Origin: Paenibacillus sp. 32352
GTDB taxonomy: Bacteria; Bacillota; Bacilli; Paenibacillales; NBRC-103111
Direction of reading: 5' to 3'
Length of the DNA stretch: 64,000 nt
Assembly (NCBI RefSeq): GCF_002042965.1
Contig: NZ_MZNT01000002.1
Location: forward strand, 706,217-770,216
The position numbers were made by a program, and so were the translations under genes. Position 1 is the stretch's first letter. Every line of letters starts with the position of its first letter. Below, in pieces: positions 1 to 7,308 of this stretch. The notes beneath the pieces were generated by a model. That model worked only from the letters and a program-made list of their open reading frames with translations, was not told where the DNA came from and did not search any database.

Positions 1-629
1 TTGGTGACATGAGCTATGAAGAATGCGAGGTTTCCTGGATCAACCAGTCCAACCTTGCGCCTCTATTAACAGCTTATCCGGAGCTCAAATCTCTCACTAT
101 TAAAGGAAGCACCGGACTCGAGCTGAATCCGGCTCGTCATGAGAAGCTGGAGGAGCTTACTATCATTTGCGGCGGGCTCGGGAAGGATGTTATTGCCAGC
201 ATCAGCGAAGGAAGCTTGAAAAAGCTGAAAAAACTGGAGCTTTATCTCGGGGTGGATAATTACGGTTTTGACGGCAGTCTGGAGGATGTTCTCCCTCTCA
301 TCGAACCGGGTAAATTCCCTGAGCTTACTTATCTCGGGCTTAAAGACAGTGAAATCCAGGATGAAATTGCCATTGCGTTGGCCGATGCCCCTATTCTGGA
401 TCAATTACATACGCTTGACCTTTCGATGGGGACTTTGACAGATAAGGGAGCTGAGGCTCTAATTAACAGCGAAAGGGTTAAGAAGCTGAAGCTGCTTGAC
501 CTTAACTATCACTACATGTCCGATGAGATGATGAAGCGCTGGAATCAGAGCGGACTTAATGTAGATACAAGCGACCAGCAGGCTGCCGATGATGAAGATG
601 ATTATCGCTATCCGGCTTTGACGGAGTAG
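1..629 (+). CDS. STM4015 family leucine-rich repeat protein (5' partial)
   Basis: The visible 200-odd residues carry degenerate leucine-rich repeats of the form LxxLxL (for example LKSLTIKG, LEELTIICG, LKKLELYLG, LTYLGLKDS, LHTLDLS, LKLLDLNY) and an acidic tail (QQAADDEDDY). This pattern, with the SYEECEVSWI segment at the left edge, is that of the C-terminal part of STM4015 family proteins, which are usually about 300 residues, and the frame is open to base 3, so the gene begins outside the window. The ATG at position 9 is probably internal. It is the first visible gene of an STM4015-4014-4013-4012-4011 cassette, two bases ahead of the next gene. LRR proteins usually bind partners; no enzymatic role is known for this family, and the function here is not established. 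Confidence 0.85.
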   Translation, partial: GDMSYEECEVSWINQSNLAPLLTAYPELKSLTIKGSTGLELNPARHEKLEELTIICGGLGKDVIASISEGSLKKLKKLELYLGVDNYGFDGSLEDVLPLIEPGKFPELTYLGLKDSEIQDEIAIALADAPILDQLHTLDLSMGTLTDKGAEALINSERVKKLKLLDLNYHYMSDEMMKRWNQSGLNVDTSDQQAADDEDDYRYPALTE

Positions 630-631
630 CA

Positions 632-1855
632 ATGGGCCGGAAGATGATTCTGATTGGCAACCCCGGTAATCGAAGAACAACCGGGCTTCAGGCAGCAAGA
701 GCCAAGCTGGGGTTGCCTCCAGCCATTCTGTTGAGCTACCAAGATCTGCTTCAGGGAAGAGCCTCCTTGACCTCGACGGTTTTAATGCACGGGATGTCAG
801 CAGAGGAGCCCCCTCTGCTGAGACTTGACGCACCGGGGGAGCATTTCGGGGTGGAACGTGATCTGATTGCGCTTGGCGCCCCGGATGCGGAAGCGGATCC
901 TGCGGATGACCGCTGGATAAGGTTTGGAGATCGGCCCTTTCAGCCTATGTCCGTCAGAATAGCCCTCAACCTGAAGGAAAACAAGGGGAAGCTCTATCAC
1001 CCATCGCAATGGTTTCGCGGCTATTGCCGGCTGTTATCTCGACTGGACAGGGAAGCAAAGCAGCTAGGATTGGAGTCCGAATGGATGAATGCCCCTCAGG
1101 ACATTGCGGCCATGTTCGATAAGCGATATACCTATCAGGTGCTATCGGAGGCAGGCTTGCCGGTTCCACGAAGATTGGCATCGCCGGAAATGATTCCAGA
1201 CTATGAGTCGTTAAGAGAGCTCATGACCAAGGAACGAATCTATCGAATCTTCATCAAGCTCGCTGCCGGTTCCGGAGCATGCGGAGTTATTGCTTATCAG
1301 GTGAATCCGGTTACGGGTGCGGAGTCCGCGGTGACGACGTTGAGGGTGGAGAATTATCAATCGAGACCTCCTGTGTTCTATAATGTAAAAAAGCTGGCGA
1401 ATAATAGAGACGGTTCCTCTATCCGCCAAATGGTTAATTGGTTATTGGGGCACGGCGCCCATATCGAGCAGTGGATTCCCAAAGCGTCCTATCGCGACTG
1501 CACCTTCGATATCAGGCAGCTGGTCGTTAAGGGTGAAGCGTGTCACGGCATTGCCAGGGTCAGCAGGACCCCTATAACGAATCTTCATCTGGACAGCGAG
1601 CGTAAGAGCTTTACGGAGATAGAATTGTCCCGCGACGTCCAATCTACCGTTCGTCATTGCGCGGAACGGACATTGGCGGCCTTTTCTCATTCCAGCGTTG
1701 CAGGCATCGACGTATTATTAAGCAGCGGAGCCTTCCGGCCATACATTCTGGATGTCAATCCGTTCGGAGATTTGCTATACCATAGCCGCTACGAAGGGCA
1801 TGACCCCTACGAGTGGGAAATGATAAAAACGTCTCTGCGAAGCCCGATGGGATAG
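632..1855 (+). CDS. STM4014 family ATP-grasp-like protein
   Basis: A 407-residue protein with an ATP-grasp-like layout: a DKRYTYQVLSEAGLPVP segment near residue 163 (typical start of the ATP-grasp core), an IKLAAGSGACGV glycine-rich stretch near 208-219 and a C-terminal DVNPFGDL motif with the Asp and Asn that bind Mg-ATP in this fold. ATP-grasp enzymes ligate a carboxylate to an amine or thiol through an acyl phosphate, so a ligation role is inferred. An ACGGAG ribosome site lies six bases before the ATG. It matches the STM4014 family by context: LRR protein upstream, sulfatase-like gene downstream. The substrate is unknown; the ATP-grasp assignment rests on motifs only. Confidence 0.8.
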   Translation: MGRKMILIGNPGNRRTTGLQAARAKLGLPPAILLSYQDLLQGRASLTSTVLMHGMSAEEPPLLRLDAPGEHFGVERDLIALGAPDAEADPADDRWIRFGDRPFQPMSVRIALNLKENKGKLYHPSQWFRGYCRLLSRLDREAKQLGLESEWMNAPQDIAAMFDKRYTYQVLSEAGLPVPRRLASPEMIPDYESLRELMTKERIYRIFIKLAAGSGACGVIAYQVNPVTGAESAVTTLRVENYQSRPPVFYNVKKLANNRDGSSIRQMVNWLLGHGAHIEQWIPKASYRDCTFDIRQLVVKGEACHGIARVSRTPITNLHLDSERKSFTEIELSRDVQSTVRHCAERTLAAFSHSSVAGIDVLLSSGAFRPYILDVNPFGDLLYHSRYEGHDPYEWEMIKTSLRSPMG

Positions 1856-1920
1856 GATTGTCTAGCGGACAACACGAACTCGCAGCTTCGAGACTAACAC
1901 AATGAAAGAGGATCACCAAG

Positions 1921-2706
1921 ATGGTTAACATGAATGAGATTGTCGGGAGTCATGATATTGTCATGATTACTCTGGATACGCTGCGTTACGATGCGGCTGT
2001 ATTAGAGGAGGAACATTGTCCTAACTTGTGCGGCGGCGGACATTGGGAAAAGCGCCATACGCCGGGCAGCTTCACTTATGCGGCCCATCACGCTTTTTTT
2101 GGAGGGTTTTTGCCTACGCCGGCAAACACGAACAAATCCGAGCATGTACGGCTGTTTCATTCCAAAAATACCGGCCTCAAGACCCATCCGTACACCTGGC
2201 AATTTGATTCCACGGATATCGTATCAGGGTTACAGGCTGAGGGATATCGCACCATCTGCATCGGCGGGGTCATTTTCTTTACGAAAAAGGTTCCGCTCGC
2301 GAAAGTGCTTCCCGGATATTTTCAAGAAAGCTACTGGCGGATGACCTTCGGCGTCACGAATCCTCGTTCCACAGAGCATCAGGTGAATCACGCCATCAAG
2401 CTGCTGCAAAAATCGCCAACAACAGAACGGCTGTTTCTGTTTATGAATATATCCGCCATCCACGGACCGAACCATTATTACGTTCCCGGGGCGAAGAAGG
2501 ATTCCGTAGAAACGCAGCGCGCCGCGCTTCGGTATGTCGACGGGGAGCTTGGCCGGCTGTTTCAGGCTCTGCGTGAACGGGAGCGGCCTGTTTTTTGCAT
2601 GGCCTTCTCGGATCATGGCACCGCCTACGGCGAGGACGGTTATGTCGGTCATCGGCTTGCGCATGAAGTCGTCTGGAATGTGCCGTACCGTGAATTCATT
2701 TTATAA
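1921..2706 (+). CDS. STM4013 family sulfatase-fold hydrolase
   Basis: A 261-residue alkaline phosphatase/sulfatase superfamily protein. The N-terminal strand IVMITLDTLRYDA supplies the metal-binding Asp (D19), and FSDHGTAYG with D231 and H232 plus H244 supplies the second metal site. The usual sulfatase C/S-x-P-x-R formylglycine motif is absent: the corresponding segment reads TPGSFTYAAHH, so the nucleophile may be Thr or Ser and the enzyme could be a phosphodiesterase-like hydrolase and not a true sulfatase. No signal peptide is visible, so it is probably cytoplasmic. The AGAGGAT ribosome site sits nine bases from the ATG. It lies between the ATP-grasp-like and the HemN-like radical SAM genes, as in other STM401x cassettes. 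Confidence 0.85.
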   Translation: MVNMNEIVGSHDIVMITLDTLRYDAAVLEEEHCPNLCGGGHWEKRHTPGSFTYAAHHAFFGGFLPTPANTNKSEHVRLFHSKNTGLKTHPYTWQFDSTDIVSGLQAEGYRTICIGGVIFFTKKVPLAKVLPGYFQESYWRMTFGVTNPRSTEHQVNHAIKLLQKSPTTERLFLFMNISAIHGPNHYYVPGAKKDSVETQRAALRYVDGELGRLFQALRERERPVFCMAFSDHGTAYGEDGYVGHRLAHEVVWNVPYREFIL

Positions 2707-2727
2707 CAGCGAAAGGAGCCGATCTTA

Positions 2728-4104
2728 ATGCCCCATCCGGTTTATCCCGAATACTCGGATCTCCTTCAGAATCCCGAGGCTCTTCGCAGCTGGAAGGAGA
2801 GCCTTACATCAGAGCCATATCGGTCTTATCTGTACTCTTATCCTCATAAGACTTCTTATCGTGAGTTTAAGACGAAGCTGCCCTTATCCGAGCTGTGGAG
2901 CCAGGAACCGGCAGACACGTTTTTTTTATATATGCATATTCCGTTCTGCGGAGCCCGCTGCGGATTTTGCAATTTGTTTACGCTGCCCGACAAGAGGGCT
3001 GATGTACATGCCGAGTATGTCGATGCACTGGAGAGACAAGCCTATCAATGGTCTTCCTTCATCCGGCATAAGCCCATTGCCCGATTTGCGATCGGCGGAG
3101 GTACTCCGACGCTGCTGGAGCCGTATCAGCTTGATCGGTTGTTTCGCATCGCTGAAGATGCGGCAGGGATGGATTCATCCAAAACATCGATCTCCGTAGA
3201 AACGTCCCCTGAGACGGTCACAACGGAACGTCTGTCCATACTGAAAACCCGTCAGGTCGATCGTGTCAGCATGGGGATTCAAAGCTTCATCGAGGCGGAA
3301 GCGGAAGCGATCTACCGTCCGCAAAAGCCCCAGGAGGTTGCAAGGGCACTGGATCTGCTGAAACAGTACGCCTTCCCTATCCTAAATCTGGATCTGATTT
3401 ATGGGCTTCCCGGTCAAACCATCGACTCTTGGTTGTACTCGCTGGATCAGGCACTGTCTTATGAGCCGGAAGAAATCTTCTTATATCCTTTATACACGCG
3501 CGAGCATACGATTGTGAAGCCTGAACAAATCAGGCAGAGCGGAGAGGACCGAAGGCTGCTTTTCTATACCGCTGCACGCGACCGACTGATGGAACGAGGA
3601 TACACCCAGTATTCCATGCGCAGATTTGCGAAAGCGGAGGCGGGCTCGGCTAAACCGCTGCTTCCTTACGGCTGTCAAGAGGAAGGGATGATAGGGCTCG
3701 GCTGCGGGGCCCGCTCTTATACCCGATCCGTACACTATTCTTCCAGATACAGTGTCGGCCGTTCCGCAACCGCTAGTATCATTGCCGACTATGTGGCGGC
3801 CCAGGATTACACAACAGCGGATTATGGAATCCTATTGAGCGAGGACGAGCAGAAGCGCCGGTTTATTCTCAAGGCTTTGCTGCACACGGAGGGGCTTACC
3901 TTGGACAGTTACACCTCCCGCTTTGGCACCAAGCCGTTGGATGATTATCCGGAATTGCAGCTGTTGGAGCGCACAGGCCTTGCAGAGCTAAGCCCCGTAT
4001 TGCTGCGGTTAACGAGCGAAGGAATCATGTATTCCGATGCTATAGGGGATTGGTTCATTTCTTCGAACATACGCGCGCTCATGGAAAGCTGTGTTGTCTC
4101 ATGA
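2728..4104 (+). CDS. STM4012 family radical SAM protein (HemN/HemW-like)
   Basis: A 458-residue radical SAM enzyme. The cluster motif CX3CX2C occurs as C74, C78 and C81 in IPFCGARCGFCNLF, the context typical of HemN/HemW (coproporphyrinogen dehydrogenase-like) proteins; GGGTPTLL and the NLDLIYGLPGQT segment are also shared with that family. The C-terminal half keeps a HemN-like winged-helix tail. Members of this superfamily cleave S-adenosylmethionine to a 5'-deoxyadenosyl radical. STM4012 proteins are a separate clade whose substrate is not known. The ATG follows an AAAGGAG site at nine bases, and the stop overlaps the next start as ATGA, which points to coupled translation with the second radical SAM gene. 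Confidence 0.88.
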   Translation: MPHPVYPEYSDLLQNPEALRSWKESLTSEPYRSYLYSYPHKTSYREFKTKLPLSELWSQEPADTFFLYMHIPFCGARCGFCNLFTLPDKRADVHAEYVDALERQAYQWSSFIRHKPIARFAIGGGTPTLLEPYQLDRLFRIAEDAAGMDSSKTSISVETSPETVTTERLSILKTRQVDRVSMGIQSFIEAEAEAIYRPQKPQEVARALDLLKQYAFPILNLDLIYGLPGQTIDSWLYSLDQALSYEPEEIFLYPLYTREHTIVKPEQIRQSGEDRRLLFYTAARDRLMERGYTQYSMRRFAKAEAGSAKPLLPYGCQEEGMIGLGCGARSYTRSVHYSSRYSVGRSATASIIADYVAAQDYTTADYGILLSEDEQKRRFILKALLHTEGLTLDSYTSRFGTKPLDDYPELQLLERTGLAELSPVLLRLTSEGIMYSDAIGDWFISSNIRALMESCVVS

Positions 4105-4967
4105 GGGCAACCATTTATTTCCGGGGAAGCCTAAGTTCATGCAATTACGATTGCCCCTATTGTCCCTTCAGCAAAAATATCGATGATGCCGAGACTTTAG
4201 CCAAAGACCGGCGGCAAGTCCAGACCTTTGTCGACTGGGTAAAAGATCAGGAAGGCAGAGGGCACCGGCTTTCCCTATTTTTTAACCCATACGGAGAAGG
4301 ACTTACTCACCGATGGTACCGCGAGGCTATGGTAGCTCTGTCTCATATGAACCATGTCGATAAAGTAGCTATCCAAACCAATCTATCTGCCAAGCTGGAT
4401 TGGACGGAAGAGCTGAACCCCGTTACGGCGGCATTCTGGGCGACCTACCACCCCGGACAAACGGAGGAAAGCCGGTTTCTTTCGCAGTGCGAGAAACTGT
4501 ATTCCCGGGGAATCTCCTTCAGCGTAGGCTCGGTTGGAGTTAGGAGCGCCTTCCCATCCATTGTTTCCCTAAGACAATCCCTGCCAGATGATGTGTATCT
4601 GTGGGTCAATGCGTTCAAAGATAAACCGGATTACTACTCGCAGGAAGATCTCGAGCTCCTAAGCGGGATAGATCCTCATTTTACAGTGAATGCAATGGAT
4701 TATGACAGCATTGGCAAGCCTTGCAGGGCAGGGGAGGACGTATTTTATGCCCAGGGGGACGGCCGGGTCAAGCGATGCTATAAGGACAGGCAAGTGATAG
4801 GGAATTTATATAAAGATGGTATCGAAGGCCTTGCCCAAGCACGTACGTGCCGCATGAAGCAGTGCGATTGTTATATCGGTTACATCCATATGCCGGAGCT
4901 TCAGCTACAACAAATTTACGGGAATCGGCTATTGGAAAGAATTCCTGTAGTAAAGGAGGGCAGATGA
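4101..4967 (+). CDS. STM4011 family radical SAM protein
   Basis: The start at 4101 overlaps the upstream stop (ATGA) and gives MRATIYFRGSLSSCNYDCPYCP, with CX3CX2C at C14, C18 and C21. A longer version starting at 4050 would run into the upstream gene and is rejected. The C-terminal third contains more cysteines (KPCRAG, VKRCYKD, CRMKQCDCYIGY) and could hold an auxiliary, SPASM-like iron-sulfur cluster; such clusters are common in enzymes acting on peptides. The length is 288 residues. Two radical SAM enzymes of different clades encoded side by side suggest sequential chemistry on one substrate. The family substrate is unknown. Confidence 0.88.
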   Translation: MRATIYFRGSLSSCNYDCPYCPFSKNIDDAETLAKDRRQVQTFVDWVKDQEGRGHRLSLFFNPYGEGLTHRWYREAMVALSHMNHVDKVAIQTNLSAKLDWTEELNPVTAAFWATYHPGQTEESRFLSQCEKLYSRGISFSVGSVGVRSAFPSIVSLRQSLPDDVYLWVNAFKDKPDYYSQEDLELLSGIDPHFTVNAMDYDSIGKPCRAGEDVFYAQGDGRVKRCYKDRQVIGNLYKDGIEGLAQARTCRMKQCDCYIGYIHMPELQLQQIYGNRLLERIPVVKEGR

Positions 4968-4973
4968 CAAGTT

Positions 4974-5531
4974 ATGCCAACTCAAGGTACGACCATTTGG
5001 CTTACGGGACTGCCATCCTCAGGAAAGACTACGACGGCAGCGGCGCTGGCGTCAGCCTTAAAGGAAGCCGGTGTCATGGTTGAATGCCTGGACGGCGATG
5101 AGTTGCGTCGTGCGGTTGGATGTGAGCTTGGCTTCAGTAAAGAGGACAGGATGGAAAATATACGGCGTGCGGTATACATTAGCAAGCTGCTGAACCGCAA
5201 TGGAATCACCACGATTATCTCCATGATCGCTCCTTATCGAGAGATGAGGGATTATGCGCGGGGCACGCTGGAATCATACATTGAGGTCTATGTGGATTGT
5301 CCGTTGGATGAATGTATACGCCGCGACGTCAAGGGTCTTTATGCCAAAGCGATGCAAGGCGAGATTCCGATGTTTACCGGTATATCTGACGTCTATGAGC
5401 CTCCTCAGCATCCTGAAGTTACTATTCATACCGATACGGGCATCATCGATGCCAATGTGAAGAAAATCATGGATTATATTGCAGTACTGGCTAAAAAAGA
5501 AACCATGATTTCCAAAAGGGATATCCGTTGA
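4974..5531 (+). CDS. cysC: adenylylsulfate (APS) kinase
   Basis: A 185-residue P-loop kinase with all CysC landmarks: Walker A GLPSSGKT (residues 12-19), the LDGDELR motif (D40-D42), a FTGISDVYEPPQHPE C-terminal segment matching the APS/PAPS binding region, and the typical short length of bacterial CysC. It would phosphorylate adenylylsulfate to PAPS, the universal sulfonate donor. It lies only six bases after the STM4011 stop, preceded by AAAGGAGG, and is followed by the cassette terminator, so it is part of the same transcript. No sulfate adenylyltransferase or PAPS reductase gene is beside it, so a role in sulfonating a product of the cassette is more likely than bulk sulfate assimilation (inference). 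Confidence 0.9.
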   Translation: MPTQGTTIWLTGLPSSGKTTTAAALASALKEAGVMVECLDGDELRRAVGCELGFSKEDRMENIRRAVYISKLLNRNGITTIISMIAPYREMRDYARGTLESYIEVYVDCPLDECIRRDVKGLYAKAMQGEIPMFTGISDVYEPPQHPEVTIHTDTGIIDANVKKIMDYIAVLAKKETMISKRDIR

Positions 5532-5660
5532 ACCGGCAGTTATGAAAAGCGGAAGATATTATCATTCGTAAGGACAGGCAAGCGATATTGGTTCACATCC
5601 GTTTACCATTCGGTTATAAGGAAATGGATGACTGATGTACAAGCTGCGTAGTGGGAGGAA

Positions 5661-5694
5661 AGCTGTTTGCAGAAGCAAGCGGCTTTTTTCTTTT
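5661..5694 (+). terminator. Rho-independent terminator of the STM401x-cysC operon
   Basis: A 10-bp stem (5661-5670 against 5675-5684) with one G-T pair and a four-base AGAA loop is followed by a T-rich run at 5685-5694. It lies about 130 bases beyond the APS kinase stop and separates the cassette from the next promoter. The rest of the 5532-5856 gap holds the promoter and repeats listed separately; no gene is seen in it. Confidence 0.85.
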
Positions 5695-5770
5695 GGAATG
5701 GTACACCCACGGAGGGACCGAAGCAAATTTTTTAAGCTTCTAAACAAATGGGGTTATTTAATGGAATGTA

Positions 5771-5800
5771 TTGACATCCTGATGACAGCAAGGATATAAT
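5771..5800 (+). promoter_or_regulatory. sigma-A promoter of the Nudix/macro/PARG operon
   Basis: A perfect -35 box TTGACA (5771-5776) and a perfect -10 box TATAAT (5795-5800) are separated by 18 bases. It stands 56 bases ahead of the regulator's ATG. The -10 box overlaps the first of three direct repeats, so access to this strong promoter is probably blocked by a repressor bound there. Confidence 0.85.
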
Positions 5801-5833
5801 AACAAATAGATATTAACAAAATGATAATAACAA
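5796..5833 (+). repeat. three phased 10-bp direct repeats, likely operator
   Basis: ATAATAACAA (5796-5805), ATATTAACAA (5810-5819) and ATAATAACAA (5824-5833) occur at exact 14-base steps, from the -10 box to just ahead of the regulator's ribosome site. Two copies are identical and the third differs by one base. Regular spacing next to a consensus promoter suggests cooperative binding of a regulator, most simply the Nudix winged-helix protein encoded next (inference). Confidence 0.7.
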
Positions 5834-5856
5834 TTTGATGATATTAGGTGAGAGCT

Positions 5857-6765
5857 ATGAACGAGCCAATCCGTCGCGACCGCAATGGGATAACGGAACA
5901 GGAATTTTTACAGCAATATGATGCGAGTCAATATGAACGGCCTTCGGTTACTGTCGACATGCTTATTTTTACCGTTATGGACAAAGATCAGATCAACTAT
6001 AGAAAGCTTCCGGAAAAATCGCTGCAGCTTCTATTGATAAAGAGAGGGGAGCATCCCTATATCGGTCAGTGGGCACTGCCGGGCGGTTTCGTATCGGTGC
6101 ATGAAAGTATAGAAGAAGCAGCCCAGAGGGAATTAAGAAGCGAGACCAATATCGACAATATCTATATGGAGCAATTATTTACATGGGGAGATACGGATCG
6201 TGATCCTCGTACGCGGGTCATCAGCTGTTCCTACATGGCGCTTGTCGATCGCTCTGCATTGGTGGTAAAGGCCGGGGACGATGCAGATGATGCCGGGTGG
6301 TTCGAAGTGACTTATCAAATGTTCCAGGAAAAGAGGACTCTTTGGGAAGACGGCTATGAGCATGAGAGGCTGATGAAAATTACACTAAGCCATGAAGACG
6401 ATTTATTATCGGCTACTGTGAAAATTACTGAAATAACGAGAGGACGTACGAGAAAGATCGTGCGTGAGATCGTAGATACGGAAGGAATCGCCTTCGACCA
6501 TGCCAAGATCATTGAGTATGCGATAGAGCGCCTGCGGAACAAGATCGAATACACGGATATCGCGTTTAATCTGATGCCGCCTCGTTTTACATTATCCGAG
6601 CTTCAGCAAGTATACGAAGTCGTGCTTGGAAAAGAGCTGTTGGCAGCGGCATTCCGCAGAAAGATAGCCCCTATGGTTGTCGAAACTAACGAATCCACAA
6701 AGGATGCAGGGCACCGTCCTTCGAAGCTGTATCGCTATAACCCGTTTTGGAACCAAACGATGTAA
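5857..6765 (+). CDS. Nudix-winged helix regulator, NrtR-like
   Basis: The 302-residue protein has an N-terminal Nudix domain (about residues 30-170) and a C-terminal winged-helix half (about 210-290, containing LMPPRFTLSELQQVYEVVLG), the NrtR domain order. NrtR proteins are repressors of NAD genes that sense ADP-ribose or related ligands. The Nudix box, starting at G77, keeps E83 and R91-E92 but has S95 where the first catalytic Glu of REUXEE should be and N98 for Gly, so hydrolysis may be lost and the domain kept for ligand sensing. ATG 5857 is chosen over GTG 5848 because AGGTGAG at 5845-5851 is its ribosome site. It leads an operon with two ADP-ribose enzymes and probably regulates it. Confidence 0.87.
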   Translation: MNEPIRRDRNGITEQEFLQQYDASQYERPSVTVDMLIFTVMDKDQINYRKLPEKSLQLLLIKRGEHPYIGQWALPGGFVSVHESIEEAAQRELRSETNIDNIYMEQLFTWGDTDRDPRTRVISCSYMALVDRSALVVKAGDDADDAGWFEVTYQMFQEKRTLWEDGYEHERLMKITLSHEDDLLSATVKITEITRGRTRKIVREIVDTEGIAFDHAKIIEYAIERLRNKIEYTDIAFNLMPPRFTLSELQQVYEVVLGKELLAAAFRRKIAPMVVETNESTKDAGHRPSKLYRYNPFWNQTM

Positions 6766-6806
6766 ATCGGAAGGAGTTATCAAAACATTTAAAAGGAGTT
6801 TTCATA

Positions 6807-7268
6807 ATGCCAGTTACTACAGTAGATGGGAATTTGTTGGAGGCTGTGGAGCCTATTATAGGGCATCAGGTCAATTGCCAATCCGTTATGGGGTCCGGTG
6901 TTGCTAAACAGATCAAACAACAATTTTCTGATGTATACAAAGCCTATCTCCAATATTGCTCGCAGCATAAGCAGCATTTATTGGGCAGATGCCAAATCGT
7001 CGAAAGAAACGAGGGCAGCGGTACCTTCGTAGCGAATTTGTTCGGGCAGGAATACTACGGACGGGATAAGCGAAAATATACCGATTATGATGCCATAAGG
7101 AGCGCCTTCGTGCAGCTGCATGATTTTGCAAGAGAGCATCACTACGCTATTGCGCTTCCATATAAAATAGGCTGCGATCGTGGCGGCGGAGATTGGGAAA
7201 TCGTGTACGGGATGATCCATGAAATTTTCACGGATGTACAAGTTACGCTTTATCGATTAGCAGAATAG
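6807..7268 (+). CDS. macrodomain protein, TARG1/Poa1-like ADP-ribose hydrolase
   Basis: A 153-residue single macrodomain. The N-terminus TTVDGNLLEA, then GHQVNCQSVMGSGVAKQI, matches the ADP-ribose binding loops of the TARG1/OARD1 and Poa1p branch, and YKIGCDRGGGDW matches its second glycine loop. These enzymes remove ADP-ribose from acidic side chains or hydrolyse ADP-ribose-1''-phosphate. The ATG at 6807 has AAAGGAG at a suitable distance; an upstream in-frame start would overlap the regulator gene. It sits between the Nudix regulator and a PARG, forming a compact ADP-ribose operon. Cytoplasmic; no signal sequence is seen. The exact substrate cannot be told from sequence. Confidence 0.87.
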   Translation: MPVTTVDGNLLEAVEPIIGHQVNCQSVMGSGVAKQIKQQFSDVYKAYLQYCSQHKQHLLGRCQIVERNEGSGTFVANLFGQEYYGRDKRKYTDYDAIRSAFVQLHDFAREHHYAIALPYKIGCDRGGGDWEIVYGMIHEIFTDVQVTLYRLAE

Positions 7269-7308
7269 TTGAGATCTACAGATTTTTTACAGCAAGGGGG
7301 ATTCATCT

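Noticed and set aside
5848..5856. GTG start nine bases upstream of the Nudix regulator ATG
   Set aside because: The GTG is part of the AGGTGAG ribosome site of ATG 5857.
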